Of a stretch of DNA of 64,000 nucleotides, positions 54,977 through 63,960 are shown piece after piece; within the stretch, counting starts at the first letter, position 1; each line of letters opens with the position of its first letter. The position numbers and the translations under genes were made by a program. Location: positions 1 through 64,000 of the forward strand of contig NZ_JACYMM010000002.1 in the NCBI RefSeq assembly GCF_020858115.1, read 5' to 3'. The DNA is from Janthinobacterium sp. FW305-129 (GTDB lineage: Bacteria > Pseudomonadota > Gammaproteobacteria > Burkholderiales > Burkholderiaceae_D). The notes under the pieces are model-generated. The model made no database searches. It was not told the DNA's origin and saw only the letters and a list, made by a program, of their open reading frames with translations.

Positions 54977-55330
54977 ATGCCAGCCTTCCGCCTGAGCGTT
55001 GCCATCCTGGCCAGCGCCTGTATCCTGCCGGCCGCACCGGCCGCGCCCCCGCGCCAGGCCTACATTGTGCAATTGACAGCCGCACCGCAGGCGGATGGCG
55101 ATGCGGCCCGGCGCGCAGAGCGGCGGCGCGCCGTACTGGCGCTGGTGCCTGACGCCACAGTGCAATACCGCTACACGAACGCGCTGGACGGCTTTGCCGC
55201 CCTGCTCACCCCGGCCGAGGTCAAGCGCCTGCGCGCCAGCCCCCTCGTCGCGCGCGTCTCGCCCGATAGCGAAGAGCATGTCAACGACGACGGCACGCAC
55301 CGCGGCACCGGAACCGCCCCGCAATCTTAA
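54977..55330 (+). CDS. standalone peptidase-inhibitor I9 domain protein
   Basis: 117 aa. Signal peptide (VAILASACILPAAPAAPP) followed by one inhibitor_I9 domain, the fold of subtilisin propeptides: AYIVQLTAAP, VQYRYTNALDGFAALLTPAEVKRL and PLVARVSPDSEEHV. The frame stops where a subtilase catalytic domain would begin. Lone I9 proteins act as protease inhibitors or chaperones; a decayed protease gene is an alternative, but no protease remnant follows. GAGGAG precedes the ATG. Confidence 0.78.
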   Translation: MPAFRLSVAILASACILPAAPAAPPRQAYIVQLTAAPQADGDAARRAERRRAVLALVPDATVQYRYTNALDGFAALLTPAEVKRLRASPLVARVSPDSEEHVNDDGTHRGTGTAPQS

Positions 55331-55370
55331 GCCCGCGCAACACGCACCGGCGCGCGCCGCGCCGAAAGGC

Positions 55371-56000
55371 TCACACGCTCTGGCGGCGGCGCAGGGCCAG
55401 ACCGATCAGCGCCAGGCCGCCCGTCAGCATCATCCATTCCGACGCTTCCGGCACGGCCGAGATCGTCGCCATGCTGGCGTAGCTGCTGCCGGTAATGCTG
55501 CCGGGCAAGCTGCCGTTCAGCGGGGTCAGTTCGAATTGCACAAGGTTGCCATTCGCATTGCCCAGGTAAGCCATGCCGGTATAGTCGAGCAAGCCCACGC
55601 CAAACGTCGTGCCCGCGTTGCCGGGCGTGGTCAGGAAGTCGCCGCCGAAGACGACGTTGAAACCGAACTTGCCGCCCAGGGTCACGTTGTGAAACCAGTC
55701 GTTGTAGGCACCGCTATTGCCGAAGGTCAAGGTGCCAGGCACGCTGCCGCTGACATTGCCTTCCTGCGATGCCAGCGCGCCGAACGCGCCCGAGAAATTG
55801 CTGAGCACGGCGCTGGCGCCCGGCGCGGGGCTGTTGCCGGCGATAAAGGCGAAGTCGAGGAAACCGGCGCCCGAGAACTGGCTGGTGTCGATTTCCACGC
55901 GGTAGGCTAGCGGGTCCGCCAGCGCCACGCTGGAACTGGCGGCCAGCACGGCGGCCAGCACGGCGCGGCGCAGGGCCGGATTGAGTTTCGTTGTCAGCAT
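55371..56000 (-). CDS. PEP-CTERM protein (NF038129-like)
   Basis: 209 aa. Signal peptide ending VALA, a jellyroll-like middle (YRVEIDTSQFSGAGFLDFAFIAG and FGVGLLDYTGMAYLG), then a sorting tail VPEASEWMMLTGGLALIGLALRR. The PEP motif reads PEA. It lies 10 bases downstream of the extracellular nuclease and is probably co-transcribed with it. The start MLTTKLNPALRR at 56000 is chosen; the longer frame from 56147 enters the nuclease gene. Confidence 0.87.
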   Translation of the reverse strand: MLTTKLNPALRRAVLAAVLAASSSVALADPLAYRVEIDTSQFSGAGFLDFAFIAGNSPAPGASAVLSNFSGAFGALASQEGNVSGSVPGTLTFGNSGAYNDWFHNVTLGGKFGFNVVFGGDFLTTPGNAGTTFGVGLLDYTGMAYLGNANGNLVQFELTPLNGSLPGSITGSSYASMATISAVPEASEWMMLTGGLALIGLALRRRQSV

Positions 56001-56010
56001 GATGGTGTCC

Positions 56011-59000
56011 TCAGAAGTTGCCGGCGTAGATGCTGGCGGAATAATGGATCGTCGCTTTCGACGGATTGGTGAAGCTGACGGCGAACGAGGCCGTCGCACC
56101 GGGCGCCAGGCTGGCCGCATTGACGGTGACATAGGCGGCGCCCGCATGGCTGCCCGTGGCGTTGCTCAGGCTGACGCCGGCCGGCAAGCCGCCAAACACC
56201 ACCTGGAACGGGCCGCTGATGGCCGCCGTGCCCGTGTTCGTGAAGGCGAACGTGCCCGTGTATTGTTGCGTCGCGCGGTTGAACGTGAGGCCCGAACTGG
56301 CTTGCGCCACGCCGGCCGTGATGTCGCGGTAGGCGGGCTGCAAGTCCAGGCTGATGACGACGGGGTCGTGGTCCGAGGCGCGGTAGGGCAAGGCGTTGTA
56401 CAGGTCTTGCGGCTTGGCCGCATCGATGTTGTAGTCGATCACTTCCGGCTCGTCCGCATTCACATGCCATTCGGCAACACCGGCCACTTGCGGACTCAGC
56501 GAGGCGCTGGCCAGGGCATGGTCGAGGTAGCCGCTCTGGCCGCCGAATACGTAGGAGTACGGCATACCGGACGGCCGCACGAAGCGTTCGAGTTCATTGA
56601 CGAAGCCGGCGCCCGTGATGAGCTGGATCGGGTCTTCCGCGCCATACGAATTGAGGTCGCCGATGACCAGCACGTCCGCGTCGCCGGCGGCGGCCGCCAC
56701 TTGCGGCACGAAGCTGCCCACCAGGCGCTGGGCTTGCTGCACGCGGGTGGCGTTCCAGCAGCTCTGGCTATCGTTGTTGTCCGCATCCGGCCCGCTTGCC
56801 GGGCAGCTGCCCTTCGATTTCAGGTGGTTGACGATCAGCGAGAATTTCTCGCCATTGCCCGCAAGAAAAGTTTGCGCCATGGGCGGACGGTTGTTGATGG
56901 CGTTGGCATCCGACAAGGCGCCGCCCACCAGGCCCAGTTTGGCGGGCTTGTAGATCATGGCCACGCGGATGGCGTCCGTGCCCGTGGCGGCCGGCTTCGG
57001 CACGACGGCGTAGGTGACGCCGCCGATGGCCGCGTTCAGCTGCTCGACCAGATAGGTGACGGCCGTTTCGCCATTGTTCTGGATTTCCATCAAGCCCACC
57101 ACGTCCGCATCGATGGCTTTCAGTTCGGCCACGATCTTGTCGCGCTGGCGCTCGAACTCGGCCAGGTTGTCGGCGCCGCGGCAATTGCTCTTGCTGGTCG
57201 ATGACCCCACGGTGCAGCCCTGCCCCGTCTGGCCAAACACGTTATTGCCATTGGTAAAAGTCGTAAAGAAATTCAGCACGTTGGCGCTGGCCACCTTGAC
57301 GTTGCCTGATGGCAGTTCCGGGCTGCCCGTGCGCGGGTTGTCGCGCGAGAATTGCGGCGTCTGCGTCGGCTGCAGTTTATATGCGGCGCCGCCACCGCCG
57401 ATGGCACCGAAGTCCACCACGCCCGTCAGGTCGGCCACCGTGTCGCCGCTGCGCACGGTGCCATCCTGGCCGATGTACGGTATCGTCGGCGGTGTGACGA
57501 ATATGCCATCATCGAGCACGATCAGGTTGTTCGCATTGGCCGCGATCAAACTTTGTGCCTCGTTCGATCCCGCCGGATAGCGGTTGGTCGGCACCTCGCG
57601 CCGGCCCGCCGACAGGGTCAGTTCGCCGCGCGCGCCCAGGTAGGCGTTTTGCGACACGGTCAACGGTTGCGTGAAGCGCACCAGCATGCCTTCCACGGCG
57701 GCCAGCTTGTCGTTCGGCAACATCACATTCGCCGGCACGATGCCGTGGCCCGCGCTTTGCGTGAGGATGGCCGTCACATCCTTCAATTCCGTATAGGAAT
57801 TCTTCGCGCCCGTGGGCGTGTATTCGAACACCGTGCCCGTCACGCGCACCAGCTCGCCCGGCTGCGCGGTGGTGGCCGTGCTGCCCGTGTAGACAAAAAT
57901 GCCGTCCGACGTCGATGGGTCGCCATCGCCGGCCGCGTCCTGCATGAAGAAGCCCGTGCCCACTTTCAGGGTCACCACGCCCTCGGTCGTCTGCACGGAA
58001 TTGGCGTAGGGGCTGGCCGCGCCGCTGCCCTGGATTTGCGGGATCGTGTGGCTGACGGCGGCCATGCCTTGCACGGCGACGTCGACCTTGCAGCTGGCGC
58101 TTTGCTGCTGGTCGTTGCTGAAATTCACGATGACGGGATAATTGCCCACCGGCACGCCAGCGGCCACCAGCAGGCTCACCGTGGCGCTGTCGCCCGCCAC
58201 GCCGGCCGCGCTGAAATGGGCCAGGCTGATGCCGGCCACGGCCGGCGACGCCAGGCTGGCCGCATTCACGACGCCATCCACGTCGGACGCGCGCAGCACG
58301 GCGCTGCCGCCATTGCCCACGGCCAAGGCCAGGCTGGCGGGGCAGCTGGCAATGATCTGGTGCACGACGGGGCCGCCGCACGCATGCAACGGCGAAGCCG
58401 TATTGCGCGGCGTCACGCTGCCGGTGGCAAAATCCGCGCTGTTGTCATCCGTGTCGCTGCAGCCGCCATTCGCGCGCGCAATCGACAGGGTATTCGATGG
58501 CGCGGGCGCCGCGGCGCCTTCAAAGCCGTTGGCCGTGCCGAAGCCGACGAGGTCGATGACGGCGGCGCCCGTGGGGCTGGTGCCCGTTTGCGCCGTCTTG
58601 CTATTACTCAACAGCACCTTGCCCGCCGTGCCCGACATGGCCAGGCTGCCCGTGGCGTCCGGCGCGGGCAAGTCTTGCGTGCCGCCCGTGCCCCTGGCTT
58701 GCTGGACCAGCAAATACTGGCCAGCTTGCAAATCGATAGCCGGCAAGGCCGTCACGGCCCAGCTCGTACCGGCGGCGGACGCGTATTGCACGCTCCAGTT
58801 GCCCAGGTTGACGGGACTGGCGCCACGGTTGAACAGCTCAATGAAATCGTTGCGGTACACGGCCCCCGTGTTGCCGCCGCCTCCATACACCTGGCTGATG
58901 ACGACATCGGAGGCGGCCAGGGCGGACAGGGACAGGCTGGCCAGCACGGCGGCCATGACCGTCAGGCGCAACGGTTTACGCAGGGACAAGGGCGAGAAGG

Positions 59001-59025
59001 ACACGGCGGCAAGGTGGGAAGTCAT
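56011..59025 (-). CDS. exeM: ExeM/NucH family extracellular endonuclease/exonuclease
   Basis: 1004 aa secreted nuclease. After a signal peptide (SLSLSALAASD) come a lamin-tail domain (VVISQVYGGGGNTGAVYRNDFIE), an immunoglobulin/putative carbohydrate-binding part, an OB-fold region and an EEP nuclease domain with SANVLNFFTTF, LMEIQNNGET, VIGDLNSYGAED and YLDHALAS. The C-terminus lacks a PEP-CTERM tail. Probably degrades extracellular DNA for phosphate or biofilm turnover. A candidate Pho box lies 70-88 bases upstream. Heads an operon with the PEP-CTERM gene. Confidence 0.9.
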   Translation of the reverse strand: MTSHLAAVSFSPLSLRKPLRLTVMAAVLASLSLSALAASDVVISQVYGGGGNTGAVYRNDFIELFNRGASPVNLGNWSVQYASAAGTSWAVTALPAIDLQAGQYLLVQQARGTGGTQDLPAPDATGSLAMSGTAGKVLLSNSKTAQTGTSPTGAAVIDLVGFGTANGFEGAAAPAPSNTLSIARANGGCSDTDDNSADFATGSVTPRNTASPLHACGGPVVHQIIASCPASLALAVGNGGSAVLRASDVDGVVNAASLASPAVAGISLAHFSAAGVAGDSATVSLLVAAGVPVGNYPVIVNFSNDQQQSASCKVDVAVQGMAAVSHTIPQIQGSGAASPYANSVQTTEGVVTLKVGTGFFMQDAAGDGDPSTSDGIFVYTGSTATTAQPGELVRVTGTVFEYTPTGAKNSYTELKDVTAILTQSAGHGIVPANVMLPNDKLAAVEGMLVRFTQPLTVSQNAYLGARGELTLSAGRREVPTNRYPAGSNEAQSLIAANANNLIVLDDGIFVTPPTIPYIGQDGTVRSGDTVADLTGVVDFGAIGGGGAAYKLQPTQTPQFSRDNPRTGSPELPSGNVKVASANVLNFFTTFTNGNNVFGQTGQGCTVGSSTSKSNCRGADNLAEFERQRDKIVAELKAIDADVVGLMEIQNNGETAVTYLVEQLNAAIGGVTYAVVPKPAATGTDAIRVAMIYKPAKLGLVGGALSDANAINNRPPMAQTFLAGNGEKFSLIVNHLKSKGSCPASGPDADNNDSQSCWNATRVQQAQRLVGSFVPQVAAAAGDADVLVIGDLNSYGAEDPIQLITGAGFVNELERFVRPSGMPYSYVFGGQSGYLDHALASASLSPQVAGVAEWHVNADEPEVIDYNIDAAKPQDLYNALPYRASDHDPVVISLDLQPAYRDITAGVAQASSGLTFNRATQQYTGTFAFTNTGTAAISGPFQVVFGGLPAGVSLSNATGSHAGAAYVTVNAASLAPGATASFAVSFTNPSKATIHYSASIYAGNF

Positions 59026-59442
59026 GGTTTTCCTGGTCAGTAAAATGACAACGAACTTATGATTTGCATACGAATTTGCATACTAAACCGGGCGCATGAC
59101 GATTTGATGACATTTCATTAAGTTGAACGGAGTCATGCCTGACAGCGATCCAGGCTGGCGACCGCATGCCGGCAGTATCCTTTCAGCAACGCCATGCTTT
59201 ACAAAGCAAGCTTGATGCGTACTCGGCTGCACAATATGATATAATTCAAACAAATAAGTTTAATTCCTGATAAGAAATTGAACGGCAACACCAGACCCAG
59301 TAGTGCAGGCCCCATCCATGCCTGACCTTGAAACGCACTCCCCACCTTGCTCGCAACGGTAGCCTGGACGGGAGCGGCAACATTCGCATGTGGATACACG
59401 CGTCGAACGGCGCACCCTTCCATGCTTTTTGAGAGATCGATC
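59026..59442. other. intergenic region between exeM and a PEP-CTERM gene
   Basis: Holds the exeM control region (Pho-box candidate at 59096-59113 and the direct repeat ATTTGCATAC at 59062-59071 and 59074-59083) and a plus-strand promoter TTGATG (59212-59217), 17-base spacer, TATGAT (59235-59240) for the gene at 59443. That promoter would give a 5' UTR near 195 bases with no obvious riboswitch fold. No gene was found. Confidence 0.55.
59080..59113 (-). promoter_or_regulatory. candidate PhoB-dependent promoter of exeM
   Basis: On the minus strand, ATGTCAT-CAAA-TCGTCAT (59096-59113) matches the 7+4+7, 11-base-period Pho box (CTGTCAT-N4-CTGTCAT) in 6/7 and 5/7 positions. A -10-like TAGTAT (59080-59085) lies exactly 10 bases downstream, as in known PhoB-activated promoters. 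An extracellular nuclease is a classic phosphate-starvation product. Confidence 0.62.
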
Positions 59443-60168
59443 ATGCCAACACCAATCTTCACGCCAGCCTCTTCCCGTCCCTTGCTGCTGGCCGCAGCAC
59501 TGATGCTGTTCGGTGCCAGCGTACAGGCGCAAACGGCCGCGCCTGCGCAAAAGAATGAAAAGAATTGCCAGGCCAGCACGCAGTCGGCGAACGGCAATAC
59601 GAAAGATGCCAACCTGGACGGCACCTACAGCGCCTGCAGCCTGTCCAACGGCTTCATCGGCGCCGGCACGCGCACCAACGACGGCACGAACAAGACGCCG
59701 GAATTTGACGGCGGCGTGTCCGACCAGGAATTCCGCAACGCGTCATCGGCCGAGAATAATCACCGCCTGGCCACGCGCCAGTTGCCTGCCGATGCCAGCA
59801 CCGGCGAACCGCGCAAGGCGCTCGTCAGCAACGACCGCGACTTCCGTTTTGCCACGCGCGACTTCGTCGCCTCCGAAGCAAACCGTCCCTTCGACGACGC
59901 AGCCGGATACCGCGGCCCGGGCCGTTCGTATAATCAGGGCCGCAGCGGCGACACCCAGGCGCCATTGATCGTTTCGTCGTCGCTGGGCGAAGGCTTGCCT
60001 ACAGGCAGTAACGGTGTCGGCGGCGGCGGCTCGGGTGGCGGCTTCACGGGCGGCAGCATCATCCCCGTGACGCCGGACATTCCCGCCGTGCCGGAACCGG
60101 AAACCTATGCCATGCTGCTGGCCGGACTGGGCCTCGTCGCCCTGGCGCGCCGCCGCAAGAGCAAATAA
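59443..60168 (+). CDS. PEP-CTERM sorting-domain protein
   Basis: 241 aa. Signal peptide ending ASVQAQ, a Gly/Ser/Asn-rich secreted body with DNHRLATRQLP-like segments and a Gly-rich stretch (GVGGGGSGGGFTGGS) before the sorting tail VPEPETYAMLL and RRRKSK. Substrate of an exosortase encoded elsewhere. The ATG at 59443 with GAGAGA upstream is chosen. Body of unknown function. Confidence 0.86.
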   Translation: MPTPIFTPASSRPLLLAAALMLFGASVQAQTAAPAQKNEKNCQASTQSANGNTKDANLDGTYSACSLSNGFIGAGTRTNDGTNKTPEFDGGVSDQEFRNASSAENNHRLATRQLPADASTGEPRKALVSNDRDFRFATRDFVASEANRPFDDAAGYRGPGRSYNQGRSGDTQAPLIVSSSLGEGLPTGSNGVGGGGSGGGFTGGSIIPVTPDIPAVPEPETYAMLLAGLGLVALARRRKSK

Positions 60169-60182
60169 CGCCGCAGCATGAG

Positions 60183-60206
60183 AAAAGGCCCGCAAGGGCC
60201 TTTTTT
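60183..60206. terminator. bidirectional terminator between PEP-CTERM and TIGR03790 genes
   Basis: Stem AAAAGGCCC / GGGCCTTTT with a GCAA loop and a run of T, 15 bases past the PEP-CTERM gene and facing the convergent TIGR03790 gene. Confidence 0.82.
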
Positions 60207-60227
60207 ATTGCCTGAAAGAATCAGGCC

Positions 60228-61331
60228 TCAACGCCGCAAGCCCGCATACGGGGCCGCCAGCGGGTCGCCGAGAAACAGGCCCTGGGCCGGCCACAATACG
60301 CTGCCCCAGTACGCTTCCAGCGCCGTGCTGCCGGACAGGTAGCGGCGCAGCAGCACGGTCGGATTGGGAAACTTCTGCCAATAACTGCACGGTTCGCTGA
60401 CGGTGCCATAGCTGGCCGTCGCGCCCGCCTCCAGCCAGCGCTGGCTGCTCATCTGGCTACTGCCCTGCAAGTCGCCGCCAAACGAGGTCAGGTGGTCGGC
60501 CAGGGCGCCGGGCAGGAAGTGCAGGGTCTCCAGCTTGGCCACCTTGGCCAGCCCCGTCTGGTACACCATGATGTCTTGCGCCCCTTCCAGGCTGTCCGCC
60601 TTGAGGTGCCTGATGGTCAGCTTGCGCTGGCGCACCACGCCGGCGGGCGGAAAGAAAGCGGCGCGGCTGTTGCGCGCCGCGTCGCTGGTGCTCAGGTAAT
60701 ACGCGCTGGCGGCCGGCACGGAAAAGCCGCTGACGGCACCGCGGTCCACCACGGCCTTGGCCTCTTCCACGAAATCGATGGGCAGCAGCATCGACAAGCG
60801 CAAGCCCAGCTGCGTGTAGGGCTGCGCCACCTCGCTGTTGAAATATGCGCTGGGCTTGCCCGGATCGCACGTCTTCGCGCATTGATCCCCGTCATAGCCG
60901 AGTGTAAATGCGGCAGTGATGGCGTTGCATTCGACGGCATACGGCGCGCTCCACACCATCAGCACGGCCTGGATGTCGGGTTTCAGCTGCGCATTGATGC
61001 GCTCTTTCAGCTGCGCGAACTGGTCGATGCTGAGCTTGCGGGGGCGGTTGGGAATATTGACGTGCGCCACGTTCGCGGCCGGAATGCCGTGCGCCTTGCG
61101 GTAGTACTCGCCCACCTCGATACTGTTGGGCTCGGCGTCGTTGACGACGATGGCCAGCTGCGAGGCCTGCAATCCGGGCGGGGCCACGGCTGCGGCAGGG
61201 TCGGCATGGGCGGCGCCGGCGGCCAGCGCCAGCGAAAGACAAAGGAAGTTGCGCAAGGGTCGGTGCACCGGTAAGGGGGAAATCGGAGGCAGGCGGCCAG
61301 GGGCGCGGCTGCCTGCCGAGTATGGCGCCAT
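60228..61331 (-). CDS. TIGR03790 family exported protein
   Basis: 367 aa. It has a signal peptide-like segment (FLCLSLALAAGAAHA) after an unusually long N-region, and TIGR03790-type blocks: LAIVVNDAEPNSIEVGEYYRKAHGIP, VAHVNIPNRP, VLMVWSAPYAVEC and FGGDLQGSSQMSSQRWLEAGATASYGTVSEPC. This family is uncharacterised and, as I recall, found in genomes with PEP-CTERM sorting. Start at 61331 (one-base overlap with manC, TGATG); an in-frame GTG at about 61268 would give a more usual signal peptide. Confidence 0.83.
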   Translation of the reverse strand: MAPYSAGSRAPGRLPPISPLPVHRPLRNFLCLSLALAAGAAHADPAAAVAPPGLQASQLAIVVNDAEPNSIEVGEYYRKAHGIPAANVAHVNIPNRPRKLSIDQFAQLKERINAQLKPDIQAVLMVWSAPYAVECNAITAAFTLGYDGDQCAKTCDPGKPSAYFNSEVAQPYTQLGLRLSMLLPIDFVEEAKAVVDRGAVSGFSVPAASAYYLSTSDAARNSRAAFFPPAGVVRQRKLTIRHLKADSLEGAQDIMVYQTGLAKVAKLETLHFLPGALADHLTSFGGDLQGSSQMSSQRWLEAGATASYGTVSEPCSYWQKFPNPTVLLRRYLSGSTALEAYWGSVLWPAQGLFLGDPLAAPYAGLRR

Positions 61332-62785
61332 CAGGCGCGCTGGTAGACATCCTCCAGGCGCACGATATCGTCTTCGCCCAGGTAGCTGCCCGACTGCACT
61401 TCGATCAGGTGCAAGGGCAGCTTGCCCGGGTTTTCCAGCCGGTGCGTCATGCCGATGGGAATGTACGTCGATTCATTTTCCGTCAGCAAGGTCACCTTTT
61501 CGCCGCACGTGACTTGCGCCGTGCCGCTGACCACCACCCAGTGCTCGGCGCGGTGATGGTGCATCTGCAGCGACAGCTTGCCGCCCGGATTGACGGTGAT
61601 GCGCTTGACCTGGAAGCGCTCGCCGATATCGATGCCTTCATAACTGCCCCACGGGCGGTACACCTTGCGGTGCTGCACGTGTTCGCTGCGTCCCGCCTGC
61701 TTCAGGTGGTCGACCACCTGTTTCACGCGCTGCACCTGGTCCTTGTGCGCGATCAATACGGCATCGTCCGTTTCCACCACGACCAGGTCCTGCACGCCCA
61801 GCACGGCCACCATGCGGCGCTCGGCACGCACCAGGCAATTGCTCACGCCATCGAGATACACGTCGCCGCGCACCACGTTGCCGTTGGCATCGCCCGGCTG
61901 CACTTCCCACAGGGCCGACCAGGAACCGACGTCGCTCCAGCCGATGGCGGCCGGCAGCACCACCGCATGCGCCGTATGCTCCATGACGGCATAGTCGATC
62001 GAATCGGACGGGCAGGCGGAGAAGGCCTTTTCTTCCAGGCGGCAGAAATCGAGGTCGCGGTAACCGTCGCGCACGGCCGCTTCGCAGGCGGCCAGCATGG
62101 CGGGCTGGAATTGCCCCAGCTCGCCCAGATAGCGTTCGGCGCGGAACAGGAACATGCCGCTGTTCCAGAAATAATTACCGGCGGCAAGGAACGACTGCGC
62201 CGTGGCCAGGTCTGGCTTTTCCACGAAACGCTCGACCTTGCAGCCCACGGCGCCCGGATGCACGGGCACGCCGCTGCGGATGTAGCCATAGCCCGTTTCC
62301 GGCGCCGTCGGCACGATGCCGAAGGTGGCCAGCGCGCCGTCGGCTGCCAGCGATGCCGCTTCGGCGATAGCCTGGTGAAACGCGGCCACGTCGGTGATGA
62401 CGTGGTCGGCCGGCAAGACCAGCATCAGCGCCTGCGGGTCGATGGCCAGCAGGTATTGCGCGGCCACGGCCACGGCCGGCGCCGTGTTGCGACCGACGGG
62501 TTCGAGCAGGATGCCCAGCGGCGGCAAGCCGATCTCGCGCAATTGCTCGGCCACCATGAAGCGGTGCTCATTGCCGCACACCACCAGCGGCGGCATGACG
62601 TCGAAGGCGGCCAGTCCGCTATCGCCGGCACGGCGGTTCGGCAAGCTCGTCACGCGCAGCGCCGTTTCCTGCAGCATGGTCTTGTCCGTTACCAGCGGCA
62701 ACAGTTGCTTGGGCAACACGGCGCGCGACAGCGGCCATAAGCGGGTGCCCGAACCGCCGGACAGGATGACTGGGTAAATTTTCAT
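61331..62785 (-). CDS. manC: mannose-1-phosphate guanylyltransferase / mannose-6-phosphate isomerase
   Basis: 484 aa bifunctional enzyme supplying GDP-mannose. N-terminal nucleotidyltransferase with ILSGGSGTRLWPLSRAVLPKQLL and FVEKPDLATA; C-terminal type II PMI cupin with RPWGSYEGID and LQMHHHRAEHWVVVSG. Such enzymes feed exopolysaccharide synthesis. 20 bases downstream of a second sugar nucleotidyltransferase gene. Confidence 0.95.
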   Translation of the reverse strand: MKIYPVILSGGSGTRLWPLSRAVLPKQLLPLVTDKTMLQETALRVTSLPNRRAGDSGLAAFDVMPPLVVCGNEHRFMVAEQLREIGLPPLGILLEPVGRNTAPAVAVAAQYLLAIDPQALMLVLPADHVITDVAAFHQAIAEAASLAADGALATFGIVPTAPETGYGYIRSGVPVHPGAVGCKVERFVEKPDLATAQSFLAAGNYFWNSGMFLFRAERYLGELGQFQPAMLAACEAAVRDGYRDLDFCRLEEKAFSACPSDSIDYAVMEHTAHAVVLPAAIGWSDVGSWSALWEVQPGDANGNVVRGDVYLDGVSNCLVRAERRMVAVLGVQDLVVVETDDAVLIAHKDQVQRVKQVVDHLKQAGRSEHVQHRKVYRPWGSYEGIDIGERFQVKRITVNPGGKLSLQMHHHRAEHWVVVSGTAQVTCGEKVTLLTENESTYIPIGMTHRLENPGKLPLHLIEVQSGSYLGEDDIVRLEDVYQRA

Positions 62786-62805
62786 GGTTTCATTTCAAAA
62801 ACAGT

Positions 62806-63960
62806 TTATTGGGCAGCATACAGGGCCGGCGGCGTTTCCGCGCGGCGCAGGCTGCGCCGGTCGCGCGCATTGCCCCACGCATCGTTCTCATACTCGGAAA
62901 CGTGGCGCATCTGGCCGGCACGGTCGACACTATAATCCTTGAAGACGATCATTTCATCAAGCAACACGCCAGGCAGCACGCGCGTGTACTCGAACAGCAC
63001 GCTGCGCACCACTTCGGCGCCGCCGCAGACATGGCTGCCGTGGCCGATCCAGGCCGGCCCGATGATGGTCGTGCCCGCTTCGATGCGGCAGCCCGAGCCG
63101 ATGTAGACGGGCCCCTCGATGCGCGTGCCGCCGCTCCAGTCGATGCTGGTGTTCAGGCCGGCCCACACGCCATCGGCGATGCGGGTGCCAGGAACATGTA
63201 AATTGGCAACTTTTCCCATCAACACACTTTGCAGCACTTCCCAGTAATCCTTGATGCTGCCGATATCGATCCAGTTGTACTGGCACTTTTGCGCATGGAA
63301 GGGCAAGCCCCGCTCTACCAGCAGGGGAAACAGTTCCGAGCCGATATCGAAGGGCTGGCCGGCGGGAATCAGGTCCAGCACGGCCGGCTCGAAAATATAG
63401 ATGCCGGTGCTGACGCAATTGGACAGCGCATCGGCCTGCGCCGGCTTTTCCTGGAAGGCGCGGATGCGCCCGTCTGCATCGCTGACCACCACGCCATAGC
63501 TCGACACCTTGTCCCACGGCACTTCCAGGGTGATGACGGTCGCCAGCGCGCCCTTGCTGCGATGCTCGCGCACGGCCGCTTCCAGGTCCAGGTCGATCAA
63601 GGCGTCGCCGCACAGCACGATCGTCGTCTCGTCGAAAAAGCCGCCGAACTCCTGGATCTTCTTCATGCCGCCGGCCGAGCCCAGCGGCTGCGGCACGACC
63701 TCGCCCGCGTCGTTCGTATAGCCTTCGAAGGAATAGCCGATGCGCACGCCGAACTGGTGGCCTTCGCCGAAATACTCCTCGATCTTTTCATGCAGGTAGC
63801 TGACGTTGACCATGATATCGGTCACGCCATGCTGCGCCAGGTGTTCCACCAGGTAAGCCATCACGGGTTTGCCCAGGATGGGAATCATCGGCTTGGGCAA
63901 ATCGTAGGTCAGGGGCTGCACGCGCGTGCCCTTGCCTGCGGCCAATATCATTGCTTTCAT
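62806..63960 (-). CDS. NDP-sugar nucleotidyltransferase with hexapeptide-repeat C-terminus
   Basis: 384 aa. Nucleotidyltransferase core starts MILAAGKGTRVQPLTYDLPKPMIPI, with FCGDALIDLDLEA-like metal site and FQEKPAQA. Left-handed beta-helix repeats near the C-terminus (GPVYIGSGCRIEAGTTIIGPAWIG) resemble GMPP/GlmU-like enzymes. GDP-mannose or another NDP-sugar is plausible; the exact sugar is not readable. Upstream of manC in the same operon and overlapped by a further gene. Confidence 0.9.
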   Translation of the reverse strand: MKAMILAAGKGTRVQPLTYDLPKPMIPILGKPVMAYLVEHLAQHGVTDIMVNVSYLHEKIEEYFGEGHQFGVRIGYSFEGYTNDAGEVVPQPLGSAGGMKKIQEFGGFFDETTIVLCGDALIDLDLEAAVREHRSKGALATVITLEVPWDKVSSYGVVVSDADGRIRAFQEKPAQADALSNCVSTGIYIFEPAVLDLIPAGQPFDIGSELFPLLVERGLPFHAQKCQYNWIDIGSIKDYWEVLQSVLMGKVANLHVPGTRIADGVWAGLNTSIDWSGGTRIEGPVYIGSGCRIEAGTTIIGPAWIGHGSHVCGGAEVVRSVLFEYTRVLPGVLLDEMIVFKDYSVDRAGQMRHVSEYENDAWGNARDRRSLRRAETPPALYAAQ

